Part shown: in pieces, positions 1 through 4,916 of the stretch
How the letters are laid out: the number at the start of each line of letters is the position of its first letter
How positions within the stretch are numbered: position 1 is the first letter of the stretch
DNA from: Desulfocapsaceae bacterium
GTDB lineage: Bacteria > Desulfobacterota > Desulfobulbia > Desulfobulbales > Desulfocapsaceae
Length of the DNA: 5,382 nt
Assembly (NCBI GenBank): GCA_029934775.1
Contig: JAOZLO010000225.1
Span: 1-5,382, forward strand
Direction of reading: 5' to 3'
Notes under the pieces: model-generated
Database searches by the model: none
What the model saw: the letters and a program-made list of their open reading frames with translations, nothing else
Told to the model about the DNA's origin: nothing
Position numbers and translations under genes: made by a program

Positions 1-143
1 TGAATGGTGTCGTGGCAGTGAGGGGTAGCAATGATGGTAGTTATCCCATCTTTAACGGCTAACCCGGCCATCTTTAAAGCGGTCTTCAGATCAGGTGCTC
101 CGTCGTCCAATCCGGGAAGTATATGTGAATGTATATCAATCAA
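1..143 (-). CDS. CpsB/YwqE-type PHP-domain tyrosine phosphatase, N-terminus only (partial)
   Basis: Only the first 47 codons are in the window; the rest lies beyond base 1. The reading gives MIDIHSHILPGLDDGAPDL, then KMAGLAVKDGITTIIATPHC. This is the N-terminal signature of the CpsB/CapC/YwqE family: the metal-binding HxH at residues 5-7, the LPGLDDGA block at 9-16 and the IIATPH block at 37-42. Family members are manganese-dependent PHP-fold phosphatases that dephosphorylate tyrosine on the BY-kinases controlling capsule or exopolysaccharide chain length in the cytoplasm. The start is taken as TTG: an in-frame TGA lies nine codons upstream, no ATG intervenes, an AAGAGGT ribosome site sits nine bases before the TTG, and family proteins begin M-I-D-I-H-S-H. 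It is co-directional with the secreted-protein gene 96 bases upstream, so the two may share a transcript. Family assignment is firm; the substrate is inferred. Confidence 0.85.
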   Translation of the reverse strand, partial: MIDIHSHILPGLDDGAPDLKTALKMAGLAVKDGITTIIATPHCHDTI

Positions 144-152
144 CTCAAACTT

Positions 153-159
153 ACCTCTT
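153..159 (-). promoter_or_regulatory. Ribosome binding site deciding the TTG start of the phosphatase gene
   Basis: On the minus strand AAGAGGT lies nine bases before the TTG at 143. It is the only purine-rich block between the in-frame stop and the conserved IDIHSH residues, so it selects TTG as the initiator. Confidence 0.6.
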
Positions 160-239
160 CAAAACAGATATTCACCCACATCCCCTACATTGCAAAGCCG
201 CATTGAATAAAAAAGTAATCAAGAATTTTTACAAGGTAA

Positions 240-677
240 TCATTGGAAGGTAGAGGGACTGGCAAAGGTTTTCCCCCTTTTCCTGGCTCTCGTCCTCTTG
301 CTGCCGGCAAATCCCTCCGCAACAGGTGTATAACCCAGACTGCGGGCCACAGCATCACGACACTCAGCGAGACTCATCTTATATCCGGCAGTAACAATAC
401 TTTCAGATATCTCATTATCAGCAGCCGCATCACTAATATCCTGTCCCTTCACGCCGGCACAGTAGAGAGCCCTCACCAGATCCTGTGAATTCAATCCTGC
501 CAGGCCTGGAGCCTGTCTAAACATCGAATCCGGATCAACACCCTCTTGAAGAGCCACTTTAACAGCCTGATCAATCCCCTGGCTGATATAGTTTTCATTA
601 AAATCAGCCTGCCATTCTGCAGCTGCAACGGTACAAAACAGCGGTATAAAAATCACTGCAAACAGCATCCTCTTCAT
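240..677 (-). CDS. Small secreted protein of unknown function with internal repeat
   Basis: This encodes 145 residues. The start is the ATG preceded five bases upstream by AGGAGA; an upstream in-frame ATG at 719 lacks a ribosome site and would bury the signal peptide. Residues 1-20 form a Sec signal peptide (Lys-Arg start, hydrophobic core LFAVIFIPLF, Ala-Ala-Ala cleavage site before Glu21). Cys15 is preceded by Phe, so it is not a lipobox. The mature part is mostly helical in character. About residues 38-56 resemble 67-85 (pattern xV[KR]xxxxxGVxxxxxxxxA, 29-residue period), and a weaker third copy centres on Gly98-Tyr99. Two cysteines, 73 and 106, could form a disulfide. The C-terminus from about 126 is strongly basic (SKRTRARKRGK). 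I do not recognise a named family. Similar small exported proteins beside EPS genes are a memory-based impression only. A periplasmic or secreted role linked to polysaccharide is inferred from location. Confidence 0.75.
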   Translation of the reverse strand: MKRMLFAVIFIPLFCTVAAAEWQADFNENYISQGIDQAVKVALQEGVDPDSMFRQAPGLAGLNSQDLVRALYCAGVKGQDISDAAADNEISESIVTAGYKMSLAECRDAVARSLGYTPVAEGFAGSKRTRARKRGKTFASPSTFQ

Positions 678-682
678 TATGT

Positions 683-688
683 TCTCCT
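683..688 (-). promoter_or_regulatory. Ribosome binding site deciding the start of the secreted-protein gene
   Basis: AGGAGA on the minus strand, five bases before the ATG at 677. It favours this start over the ATG at 719, which has no Shine-Dalgarno sequence. Confidence 0.7.
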
Positions 689-828
689 GAAGAACCCGTT
701 TTTCGAAATAGTTAGTCATGAATCATTACACACGACTCATAGATCAATTAAATTCAAGCATATCACCTGGATAAAAGTTATACAACCCAATACGGAATGC
801 TAATACTCTCTTCAAAGAAAAAACACAA

Positions 829-867
829 TAGGCAAATAACCTACTTACAAATAGGTATATTTACCTA
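829..867. promoter_or_regulatory. Two adjacent dyads, candidate operator
   Basis: The first dyad is TAGG-N7-CCTA at 829-843. The second is TAGGTA-N4-TACCTA at 852-867, with perfect six-base arms. Both are preceded by AA and have AT-rich centres, and their centres are about 23 bp apart, near two helical turns. This resembles a tandem dimer-binding site. The regulator is not in the window and the assignment is inference. Confidence 0.4.
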
Positions 868-899
868 ATGCCGGCCTGAAGACGGCTATAGTACAGGCA

Positions 900-905
900 A
901 TTATA
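900..905 (-). promoter_or_regulatory. Possible -10 element for the leftward genes
   Basis: The minus strand reads TATAAT here, but no acceptable -35 lies 16-18 bases upstream and there is no TG extension. It would give a leader of more than 200 bases running through the dyads at 829-867. Weak. Confidence 0.2.
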
Positions 906-947
906 GTTTCTCTTCCCTGTTAGTTTTCTACATGAAGATTTTTTTTA

Positions 948-956
948 TGCTATAAT
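948..956 (+). promoter_or_regulatory. Extended -10 promoter for the epimerase gene
   Basis: TGCTATAAT is a perfect TGnTATAAT extended -10, following a T-run at 939-946. No good -35 is visible 16-18 bases upstream, as is usual for extended -10 promoters. Transcription would start near 963, giving a leader of about 135 bases before the ATG at 1099. Confidence 0.5.
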
Positions 957-1042
957 GGTTAAAATATTCAAGATAACTTTAAAAAATTATGATACTTACC
1001 TACCTTTTTTGTGGATAGTGTCGTAAAATATTTTAATCCGAT

Positions 1043-1078
1043 CCGTCATTCCCGATGTGACACAACACCGGGAGACGG
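1043..1078 (+). repeat. Leader hairpin before the epimerase gene, with a REP-like half-site
   Basis: CCGTC (1043-1047) pairs with GACGG (1074-1078), CCCG (1051-1054) with CGGG (1069-1072), and GTG (1057-1059) with CAC (1066-1068), leaving a six-base apical loop and small internal loops. The 3' arm ends ten bases before the AGGAG ribosome site. Its 5' arm, CCGTCATTCCCG, recurs at about 4774-4785 downstream of hipA. This is like the GTCATTCCCG half of common proteobacterial REP-like repeats. It may be a decayed repeat or a leader structure. Confidence 0.45.
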
Positions 1079-1098
1079 TTCGAGAACAGGAGAAAAGA

Positions 1099-2130
1099 AT
1101 GCCCGGAACATATAAAACCGTACAGACAACTCTAAAATCCTCCCCTCGCACCTGGCTCATAACCGGAGTCGCCGGATTTATCGGCTCAAATCTCCTTGAG
1201 ACCCTGCTCACACTCGATCAAAAGGTCATCGGCCTGGATAATTTTTCCACCGGCTTCCAGCATAATCTTGATGAAGTCCAGTCCCGGGTCAGCGATGAAC
1301 ATTGGCAGCTCTTTACCTTTATCAAAGGTGATATCTGCAACCTGGAAACCTGCCGTCAATCCTGCAGCGGTGTTGATTATGTCCTGCACCAGGCAGCCCT
1401 CGGATCCGTACCCCGCTCCATTGAAGACCCACTGATAACTAACGAAAATAATATAAGCGGTTTTCTCAATATGCTGGTTGCAGCCAGGGACGAAAATGTA
1501 CAGCGATTTGTCTATGCGGCGTCCAGTTCAACCTATGGTGACCATCCCGGCCTGCCAAAGGTGGAAGATGAAACGGGTAATCCGCTATCTCCCTATGCGG
1601 TCACCAAGCTTGTGAATGAGCTGTATGCAGAGGTTTTTGCCAGGGCATACAATTTTAAGACCATAGGTCTCAGATATTTCAATATTTTCGGGCAACGCCA
1701 GGATCCAAATGGTGCTTATGCCGCTGTTATTCCCATGTGGTTTGCCGGATTAATAAAAAATGATACCGTCTATATTAATGGCGATGGTGAGACCAGCCGT
1801 GATTTCTGCTTTATCGATAATGCTGTTCAGGCCAACCTGCTGGCGGCAACAGTAAATGATGAAGCAGCTGTAGACCAGGTCTACAATGTCGCCTTTGGAG
1901 AGCGAACAACACTGAATGAACTGTACCAGCTGATAAAAGAACGGGTAGTTACTGCAAATGCGGCGACTGGAGAGGCCAGACCGCAATACCGTGATTTCAG
2001 AGCAGGCGACGTCCGCCATTCCCTAGCAGATATCAGCAAAGCAAAAGAACATATTGGCTATGACCCTCAATTTTCAGTACAAAACGGTCTGGACAAAGCT
2101 GCAAAATGGTATCTGACAAATTTGGACTGA
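1099..2130 (+). CDS. wbpP: UDP-N-acetylhexosamine / uronate C4-epimerase (WbpP/TviC type)
   Basis: The protein has 343 residues and belongs to the extended short-chain dehydrogenase/reductase family. It probably interconverts UDP-GlcNAc and UDP-GalNAc, or their uronic acids, in the cytoplasm to supply polysaccharide synthesis. Visible features are the NAD-binding GxxGFIG at 23-29, Asp47 ending strand beta-2, [12 protein letters not shown] at 100-111, the catalytic triple Ser 142-144, Y166xxxK170 and a [20 protein letters not shown] block from 190. [10 protein letters not shown] and a terminal RxGDVRHSxAD block complete the pattern. These blocks match my memory of Pseudomonas WbpP almost residue for residue, including the numbering of Ser142-144 and Tyr166. 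That supports the ATG at 1099, which has AGGAG six bases upstream, over an in-frame ATG at 1057 lacking a ribosome site. Length fits the family (about 340). Acetylated versus uronic substrate preference cannot be read from sequence alone. Confidence 0.93.
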   Translation: MPGTYKTVQTTLKSSPRTWLITGVAGFIGSNLLETLLTLDQKVIGLDNFSTGFQHNLDEVQSRVSDEHWQLFTFIKGDICNLETCRQSCSGVDYVLHQAALGSVPRSIEDPLITNENNISGFLNMLVAARDENVQRFVYAASSSTYGDHPGLPKVEDETGNPLSPYAVTKLVNELYAEVFARAYNFKTIGLRYFNIFGQRQDPNGAYAAVIPMWFAGLIKNDTVYINGDGETSRDFCFIDNAVQANLLAATVNDEAAVDQVYNVAFGERTTLNELYQLIKERVVTANAATGEARPQYRDFRAGDVRHSLADISKAKEHIGYDPQFSVQNGLDKAAKWYLTNLD

Positions 2131-2138
2131 AAACTGCC
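2122..2138 (+). promoter_or_regulatory. Weak sigma-54-like -24/-12 candidate ahead of the PEP-CTERM gene
   Basis: TTGG-N10-GC occurs with the canonical spacing of GG to GC, overlapping the end of the epimerase gene. The -24 GG and -12 GC are present, but CAC after the GG is not conserved. Sigma-54 control through the PrsK/PrsR pair is known for PEP-CTERM/EPS genes, which is the reason for listing it. The match alone is marginal. Confidence 0.2.
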
Positions 2139-2245
2139 GGCCGGAGTGATAGCAATTGAAGCCGGTAAACGAAGTCCCCATTGTTTACACAAGAATGTTT
2201 GTATATACCGGGAACTTGTGATATTTTGTATTTTGAGAGCAAGAA

Positions 2246-2256
2246 AAGGGGGGAGG
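2246..2256 (+). promoter_or_regulatory. Unusually close purine-rich ribosome site of the PEP-CTERM gene
   Basis: AAGGGGGGAGG runs directly into the ATG at 2257, so a GGAGG pairing leaves no spacer, while AAGGGG leaves about five bases. The ATG is still the best start because it is followed at once by a typical Arg-Lys-Lys signal-peptide n-region. Confidence 0.45.
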
Positions 2257-2907
2257 ATGAGGAAGAAACTTGCAGCAGGGTTGGTAACAATATTGACTCT
2301 GCTCAGCATTGTAGCGATAGTGGAGGCAATGCCTGTAGCAGGACTTATATCTCCTGCAAATCCATCGATTTACAATAGTGAAACCCATTCTCTGGGGTAT
2401 AAATTCACCGCTGATAATAATGTGACAATTACGGCCCTTGGATTTTTTGATTCGTATGGGGATGGGTTCAGCGGAGATCATTTAGTTGGATTATGGGATG
2501 AAAATCAAACCTTACTGTCATCAGTCAAACTGTACGCAGGGACCGGCTCAATATTAGTAGACGATTTTCGCTATGAAAATATCAGCACGACAGTGGCGTT
2601 AACTGCAGGAAACAGCTATTACATTGCCGGCACAACCGCCTTTGATACCTGGGTGTATCACACTGATAACATAGTTACAGACCTTGGTATATCATATGAT
2701 GGTTCATATTATGCGTTATTTACCGGTTATAATCTCGTGTTCCCGAACTCATATGCCTCCGGGAACCAGTATATAACAGTCAACTTCCTGATGGAGCCTG
2801 CCCCGGCTCCCGAACCATCCACTATTCTCCTTTTCGCAACGGGCTTAGCCGGTCTTGTGAGCTACAGGATCAGAAGACTGAGAGGGGGTCAGGCTTTGAT
2901 TATTTGA
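2257..2907 (+). CDS. PEP-CTERM exported protein with DUF4082-like domain
   Basis: The protein has 216 residues. Residues 1-24 are a Sec signal peptide (MRKK, hydrophobic core, cleavage after V-E-A). Residues about 45-130 are a beta-rich domain (SLGYKFTADNNVTITALGFF, VGLWDENQTLL, VALTAGNSYYIAG) resembling DUF4082-like domains of PEP-CTERM proteins. The D65-S-Y-G-D69-G segment could bind calcium. After an Ala/Pro linker comes the sorting tag: Pro-Glu-Pro at 185-187, a hydrophobic segment ILLFATGLAGLVSY, and the basic cluster RIRRLR. This tag is recognised by exosortase (EpsH/XrtA type), which cleaves at the tag and delivers the protein to the cell surface or EPS matrix. Exosortase is not in the window. 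The last eight residues and the stop codon are encoded by the 120-bp repeat beginning at 2881. Upstream ATGs (2146) lack a ribosome site and would displace the signal peptide. The tag is certain; the domain name is from memory. Confidence 0.88.
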   Translation: MRKKLAAGLVTILTLLSIVAIVEAMPVAGLISPANPSIYNSETHSLGYKFTADNNVTITALGFFDSYGDGFSGDHLVGLWDENQTLLSSVKLYAGTGSILVDDFRYENISTTVALTAGNSYYIAGTTAFDTWVYHTDNIVTDLGISYDGSYYALFTGYNLVFPNSYASGNQYITVNFLMEPAPAPEPSTILLFATGLAGLVSYRIRRLRGGQALII

Positions 2908-3000
2908 CAATAAAAAGCCGGTAGGCAGATGTAGCATATCAACCCTGTTCTTCCATTCTTGAACAATTCGATGTCAATTTATCAAAGCCTGACCCCCTCT
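2881..3000. repeat. 120-bp MITE/REP-like element with 29-bp terminal inverted repeats
   Basis: Bases 2881-2909 and the reverse complement of 2972-3000 match at 27 of 29 positions; each begins AGAGGGGGTCAGGCTTTGAT and ends TTGACA. The 62-bp interior contains a smaller dyad, GTTC...GAAC, near its right side. The element has no coding capacity for a transposase. The GGGGTCAGGCTTTG end recurs at 4825-4838, so it is a dispersed family. In sequenced genomes such non-autonomous repeats are commonly moved by REP-associated tyrosine (RAYT, Y1) transposases; that link is inference. No clear target-site duplication is visible at the borders. The element begins inside the PEP-CTERM gene. Confidence 0.8.
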
Positions 3001-3003
3001 TTG
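2881..3003 (+). terminator. Possible terminator formed by the 120-bp palindrome
   Basis: The long stem would fold in RNA from either direction and sits at the 3' end of the PEP-CTERM gene. A short T-stretch (CTCTTT) follows the right arm, not a canonical U-tract. A termination or RNA-stabilising role is plausible but not shown. Confidence 0.25.
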
Positions 3004-3039
3004 ACAATCTTCTTGACTTTATCGAACAATACAGCTTTA

Positions 3040-3053
3040 CTGTTACATAACAG
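3040..3053. promoter_or_regulatory. Dyad CTGTTA-CA-TAACAG, candidate hipBA operator
   Basis: Perfect six-base arms around a two-base centre, 58 bp before the hipB start and near the predicted promoter. HipB proteins bind dyads in their own promoter, so this is a candidate site. It does not match the E. coli TATCC-N8-GGATA operator. Confidence 0.35.
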
Positions 3054-3054
3054 C

Positions 3055-3082
3055 CTTAAAAAGGTATACAAAAGACTATATT
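3055..3082 (+). promoter_or_regulatory. Candidate hipBA promoter
   Basis: TATATT at 3077-3082 matches the -10 consensus at five of six positions, with CTTAAA sixteen bases upstream as a poor -35. An alternative pair is GTTACA (3042-3047) with TATACA (3064-3069), also sixteen bases apart. One of the two probably drives hipBA. Confidence 0.35.
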
Positions 3083-3101
3083 CTTCTTAAAAGACTCTTT
3101 T
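3070..3101. promoter_or_regulatory. Direct repeat AAAAGACT and palindrome, second candidate HipB site
   Basis: AAAAGACT occurs at 3070-3077 and 3089-3096, start to start 19 bp. The second copy lies in a perfect palindrome, AAAAGA-C-TCTTTT, at 3089-3101. The pair overlaps the predicted -10 and the start of transcription, where an autorepressor would act. Confidence 0.35.
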
Positions 3102-3110
3102 GGGGATGTT

Positions 3111-3443
3111 ATGGATATCCACTCAATGACAGACAAAGCGATCGGAGCTGAAATCGGCGCCCGCATCAAGGCACTACGCTTACGCAGGAACTATACCCAG
3201 CAGCATTTAGCAGATGCGACTGCTGTCTCTCTCAATGTGATAAAAGGATTGGAGGCCGGCAGAGGTAAACTCTCTTCTCTCATTGCAGTTCTGCGAGAAC
3301 TTGAGGCCCTTGATGGTTTGGAACAATTTATCCCAATACCGGAAATCAGCCCATTACAATTGGCCAGACAGCAGGGGAAAAGACGTCAACGAGCCTCCGG
3401 CAGCCGGGGCAAAAAAGAGACCATGGAGACATCTGAGTGGTAG
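3111..3443 (+). CDS. hipB: HipB-family antitoxin, XRE helix-turn-helix
   Basis: The protein has 110 residues and is the antitoxin and autorepressor of the following HipA kinase. Residues about 15-72 form a Cro/C1-type helix-turn-helix (IGARIKALRLRRNYTQQHLA, then VSLNVIKGLEAGRG with the recognition helix), followed by a LIAVLRELEALDGL helix. A basic, probably disordered tail (GKRRQRASGSRGKK) follows a SPLQLAR segment. The protein ends in Ser-Glu-Trp. E. coli HipB also ends in Glu-Trp, and its unstructured tail is the Lon degradation signal. The start at 3111 has GGGGA five bases upstream; a second in-frame ATG at residue 6 (3126) is a less well-placed alternative. The stop overlaps the hipA start by seven bases, so the pair is translationally coupled. 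Confidence 0.9.
   Translation: MDIHSMTDKAIGAEIGARIKALRLRRNYTQQHLADATAVSLNVIKGLEAGRGKLSSLIAVLRELEALDGLEQFIPIPEISPLQLARQQGKRRQRASGSRGKKETMETSEW
3425..3429 (+). promoter_or_regulatory. Ribosome binding site for the GTG start of hipA, inside hipB
   Basis: GGAGA lies seven bases before the GTG at 3437 and inside the last hipB codons. It supports GTG as the hipA initiator and coupling to hipB translation. Confidence 0.6.
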
Positions 3444-4750
3444 AAAAGGTTGATACTGCCATAGTCAGACTATGGGATGAGAATGTCGGCGCAGTCTCCT
3501 GGCTTAACGATCGCGACTTCGCACTCTTTGAATACGAGCCAGATTTCCTGAAAAAAGGGCTGGATCTTTCTCCCATCCACATGGGGTTGGCTGCAGCCGG
3601 ACAAGGCGACCCCATCTTTTCCTTTCCCGGCCTGAATCGGGACACTTTCCTGGGTCTTCCCGGCCTGCTGGCAGACTCTTTACCTGATAAATTCGGCAAC
3701 GCCGTCATTGATGCCTGGCTGGCACGTAATGGCCGCAGCAGCACAGAGTTCAGCCCCGTAGAACGGTTATGTTATACCGGCAAGAGGGGGATGGGGGCTC
3801 TTGAGTTCGCCCCTTCTGTCCAGCCGGAACTCGACAAGCCTGTAGGGGTGGAGATAGCCGAACTGATACAGCTGGCTCAAAAGATAACAAATAAACGTTC
3901 TTCTCTGGATGTCACTCTTGACGACAGCAGCAAAAGTAATAATGAAGCACTGACAGTCATCCTGAGAGTCGGAACTTCCGCAGGTGGTGCCAGACCAAAG
4001 GCTATTATTGCCATTGATGAGAATGGCCATATCATCTCCGGTCAGGCAGAGGTTCCGGCAGGATATGATCACTGGATTTTAAAGTTTGATGGTGTCAGCG
4101 ACCTCGAACTTGGAGAACCTGAGGGTTACGGCCGTATCGAATATGCCTATCACCTGATGGCTGAAGCCGCGGGCATAAAAATGACTCAATGCCGATTGCT
4201 TGAAGAACATGGCCGAGCCCATTTTTTAACCAGACGTTTTGACAGGCAGGGTGGAAAAAAGATACACATGCAGTCGCTATGCGGTCTGGCTCATTACGAT
4301 TTTAACATGGCCGGAGCCTATGGCTATGAGCAGGCTTTTACAATGATGAGAACACTACGGCTCAACAAAGCCCAGGCAATCCAGCAATACCGGCGAATGA
4401 TCTTTAACGTAATAGCCCGCAACCAGGATGACCATACAAAAAATATCGCTTTTCTCATGGATCAGAATGGCAAATGGCGTCTCTCCCCCGCCTTTGATGT
4501 AACCTATTCTCATAACCCGGCAGGAAAATGGACCAACCGGCACCAGATGAGCATCAACGGTAAACGAGCTCATTTTGTACTGTCTGACCTGTTGGCCGTA
4601 GGCGATAATATCGCCCTGCCAAGGCCGGGAGAAATAATTCGTGAAATTGCAGATGTTGTGGGCAGATGGCCCGTGTTTGCCAAAGAAGCCGGAATAAATC
4701 AACAGAGAATATCAGAACTTGCCCGCTATCATCGACTCAACCTGCAGTAA
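3437..4750 (+). CDS. hipA: HipA-family serine/threonine kinase toxin
   Basis: The protein has 437 residues, full length for the family (E. coli HipA is 440). HipA kinases phosphorylate translation components, classically glutamyl-tRNA synthetase, halting growth and promoting persistence; HipB neutralises them. Visible features are the N-subdomain-1 block GLLADSLPDKFG at 76-87 and RGMGALEF at 117-124. GTSAGGARPKA at 179-189 is the phosphate-binding loop, whose Ser181 aligns with the autophosphorylated Ser150 of E. coli. Further on are WILKFD with Lys216, LTRRFDR at 264-270, the catalytic loop RNQDDHTKN (Asp331, Asn336) and LSPAFD with the metal-binding Asp354. All key residues are present, so the toxin is probably active. 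Initiation is at GTG, with GGAGA upstream. The substrate cannot be assigned; HipA relatives differ in target. Confidence 0.93.
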   Translation: MVEKVDTAIVRLWDENVGAVSWLNDRDFALFEYEPDFLKKGLDLSPIHMGLAAAGQGDPIFSFPGLNRDTFLGLPGLLADSLPDKFGNAVIDAWLARNGRSSTEFSPVERLCYTGKRGMGALEFAPSVQPELDKPVGVEIAELIQLAQKITNKRSSLDVTLDDSSKSNNEALTVILRVGTSAGGARPKAIIAIDENGHIISGQAEVPAGYDHWILKFDGVSDLELGEPEGYGRIEYAYHLMAEAAGIKMTQCRLLEEHGRAHFLTRRFDRQGGKKIHMQSLCGLAHYDFNMAGAYGYEQAFTMMRTLRLNKAQAIQQYRRMIFNVIARNQDDHTKNIAFLMDQNGKWRLSPAFDVTYSHNPAGKWTNRHQMSINGKRAHFVLSDLLAVGDNIALPRPGEIIREIADVVGRWPVFAKEAGINQQRISELARYHRLNLQ

Positions 4751-4800
4751 CCGTACTATTGCCCTCCCGTCCCGTCATTCCCGTATTCTTTGGCCAATCC

Positions 4801-4830
4801 GGTCATCCTGGGGTCGGTCATCCTGGGGTC
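4801..4830. repeat. Perfect 15-bp tandem duplication
   Basis: GGTCATCCTGGGGTC occurs twice back to back (4801-4815, 4816-4830). The second copy's GGGGTC is also the left end of the element at 4825-4869, so the duplication may mark slippage or a repeated insertion event at the element's edge. Confidence 0.8.
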
Positions 4831-4869
4831 AGGCTTTGGCTGTTTGACAATTAAAATAAATCTGTCCCC
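4825..4869. repeat. Short repeat element related to the 120-bp element
   Basis: The left end GGGGTCAGGCTTTG is identical to the terminus of the element at 2881-3000, and TTTGACAA also recurs. The right end CTGTCCCC is the reverse complement of GGGGACAG, so the eight-base arms pair with one mismatch. GGGGTCAGGC and GGGGACAGAT ends are the two end types I know from RAYT-linked dispersed repeats in several proteobacterial groups. This appears to be a minimal or internally deleted copy. Confidence 0.65.
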
Positions 4870-4875
4870 TTTTTC
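4825..4875 (+). terminator. Possible hipA terminator within the repeat element
   Basis: The eight-base arms GGGGTCAG and CTGTCCCC (one mismatch) are followed directly by TTTTT. The 29-base loop is long for an intrinsic terminator, so efficiency is doubtful. Confidence 0.25.
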
Positions 4876-4907
4876 CCAAAACAAATCCACCGTGTCCACA
4901 GGAAACA

Positions 4908-4916
4908 TGTTATAAT
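4908..4916 (+). promoter_or_regulatory. Extended -10 promoter for mntA-hepT
   Basis: TGTTATAAT is a perfect TGnTATAAT with no recognisable -35. It is flanked by a small dyad, CCACA (4896-4900) and TGTGG (4921-4925), which could be an operator. The implied leader before mntA is about 130 bases. Confidence 0.45.

Larger units (their letters stand above)
678..1098. other. Divergent intergenic region (421 bp), AT-rich, regulatory
   Basis: This stretch separates the leftward secreted-protein gene from the rightward epimerase gene. I see no convincing coding sequence; open frames in it lack ribosome sites and recognisable protein character. It contains two TAGG...CCTA dyads (829-867), a minus-strand TATAAT (905-900), a plus-strand extended -10 (948-956), a TACCTACC half-site run near 997-1004, and a hairpin just before the epimerase ribosome site (1043-1078). 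The long leader and dyads suggest regulated transcription in one or both directions. Confidence 0.6.

Noticed and set aside
678..719. In-frame ATG at 719 as the start of the secreted protein
   Set aside because: It lacks a ribosome site and places charged residues before the hydrophobic core. AGGAGA before 677 decides the start.
829..1004. Possible cyclic-di-GMP or other riboswitch in the divergent region
   Set aside because: I could not find a GEMM-like core or a conserved multi-stem arrangement; only simple dyads are present.
1057..1098. In-frame ATG at 1057 as the start of the epimerase
   Set aside because: It has no Shine-Dalgarno sequence and lies in the leader hairpin. The ATG at 1099 has AGGAG at good spacing and gives the family's length and residue numbering.
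2188..2220. CACAAG...CTTGTG inverted repeat before the PEP-CTERM gene
   Set aside because: Six-base arms with a 21-base spacer are expected by chance in AT-rich sequence, and they do not align with a convincing promoter.
2146..2256. In-frame ATG at 2146 as the start of the PEP-CTERM protein
   Set aside because: It would add 37 residues before the signal peptide and lacks a ribosome site. The ATG at 2257 gives a textbook signal peptide.
2881..3000. CRISPR repeat or array
   Set aside because: There are only two inverted copies, no direct-repeat and spacer periodicity, and no cas genes.
3346..3744. Minus-strand open frame of 132 codons opposite hipB/hipA
   Set aside because: Its composition is low-complexity Ser/Arg/Pro, it has no ribosome site, and it is fully antisense to well-supported genes.
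4355..4702. Minus-strand open frame of 115 codons opposite hipA
   Set aside because: It is a shadow of the HipA reading frame with no start signals or recognisable protein features.
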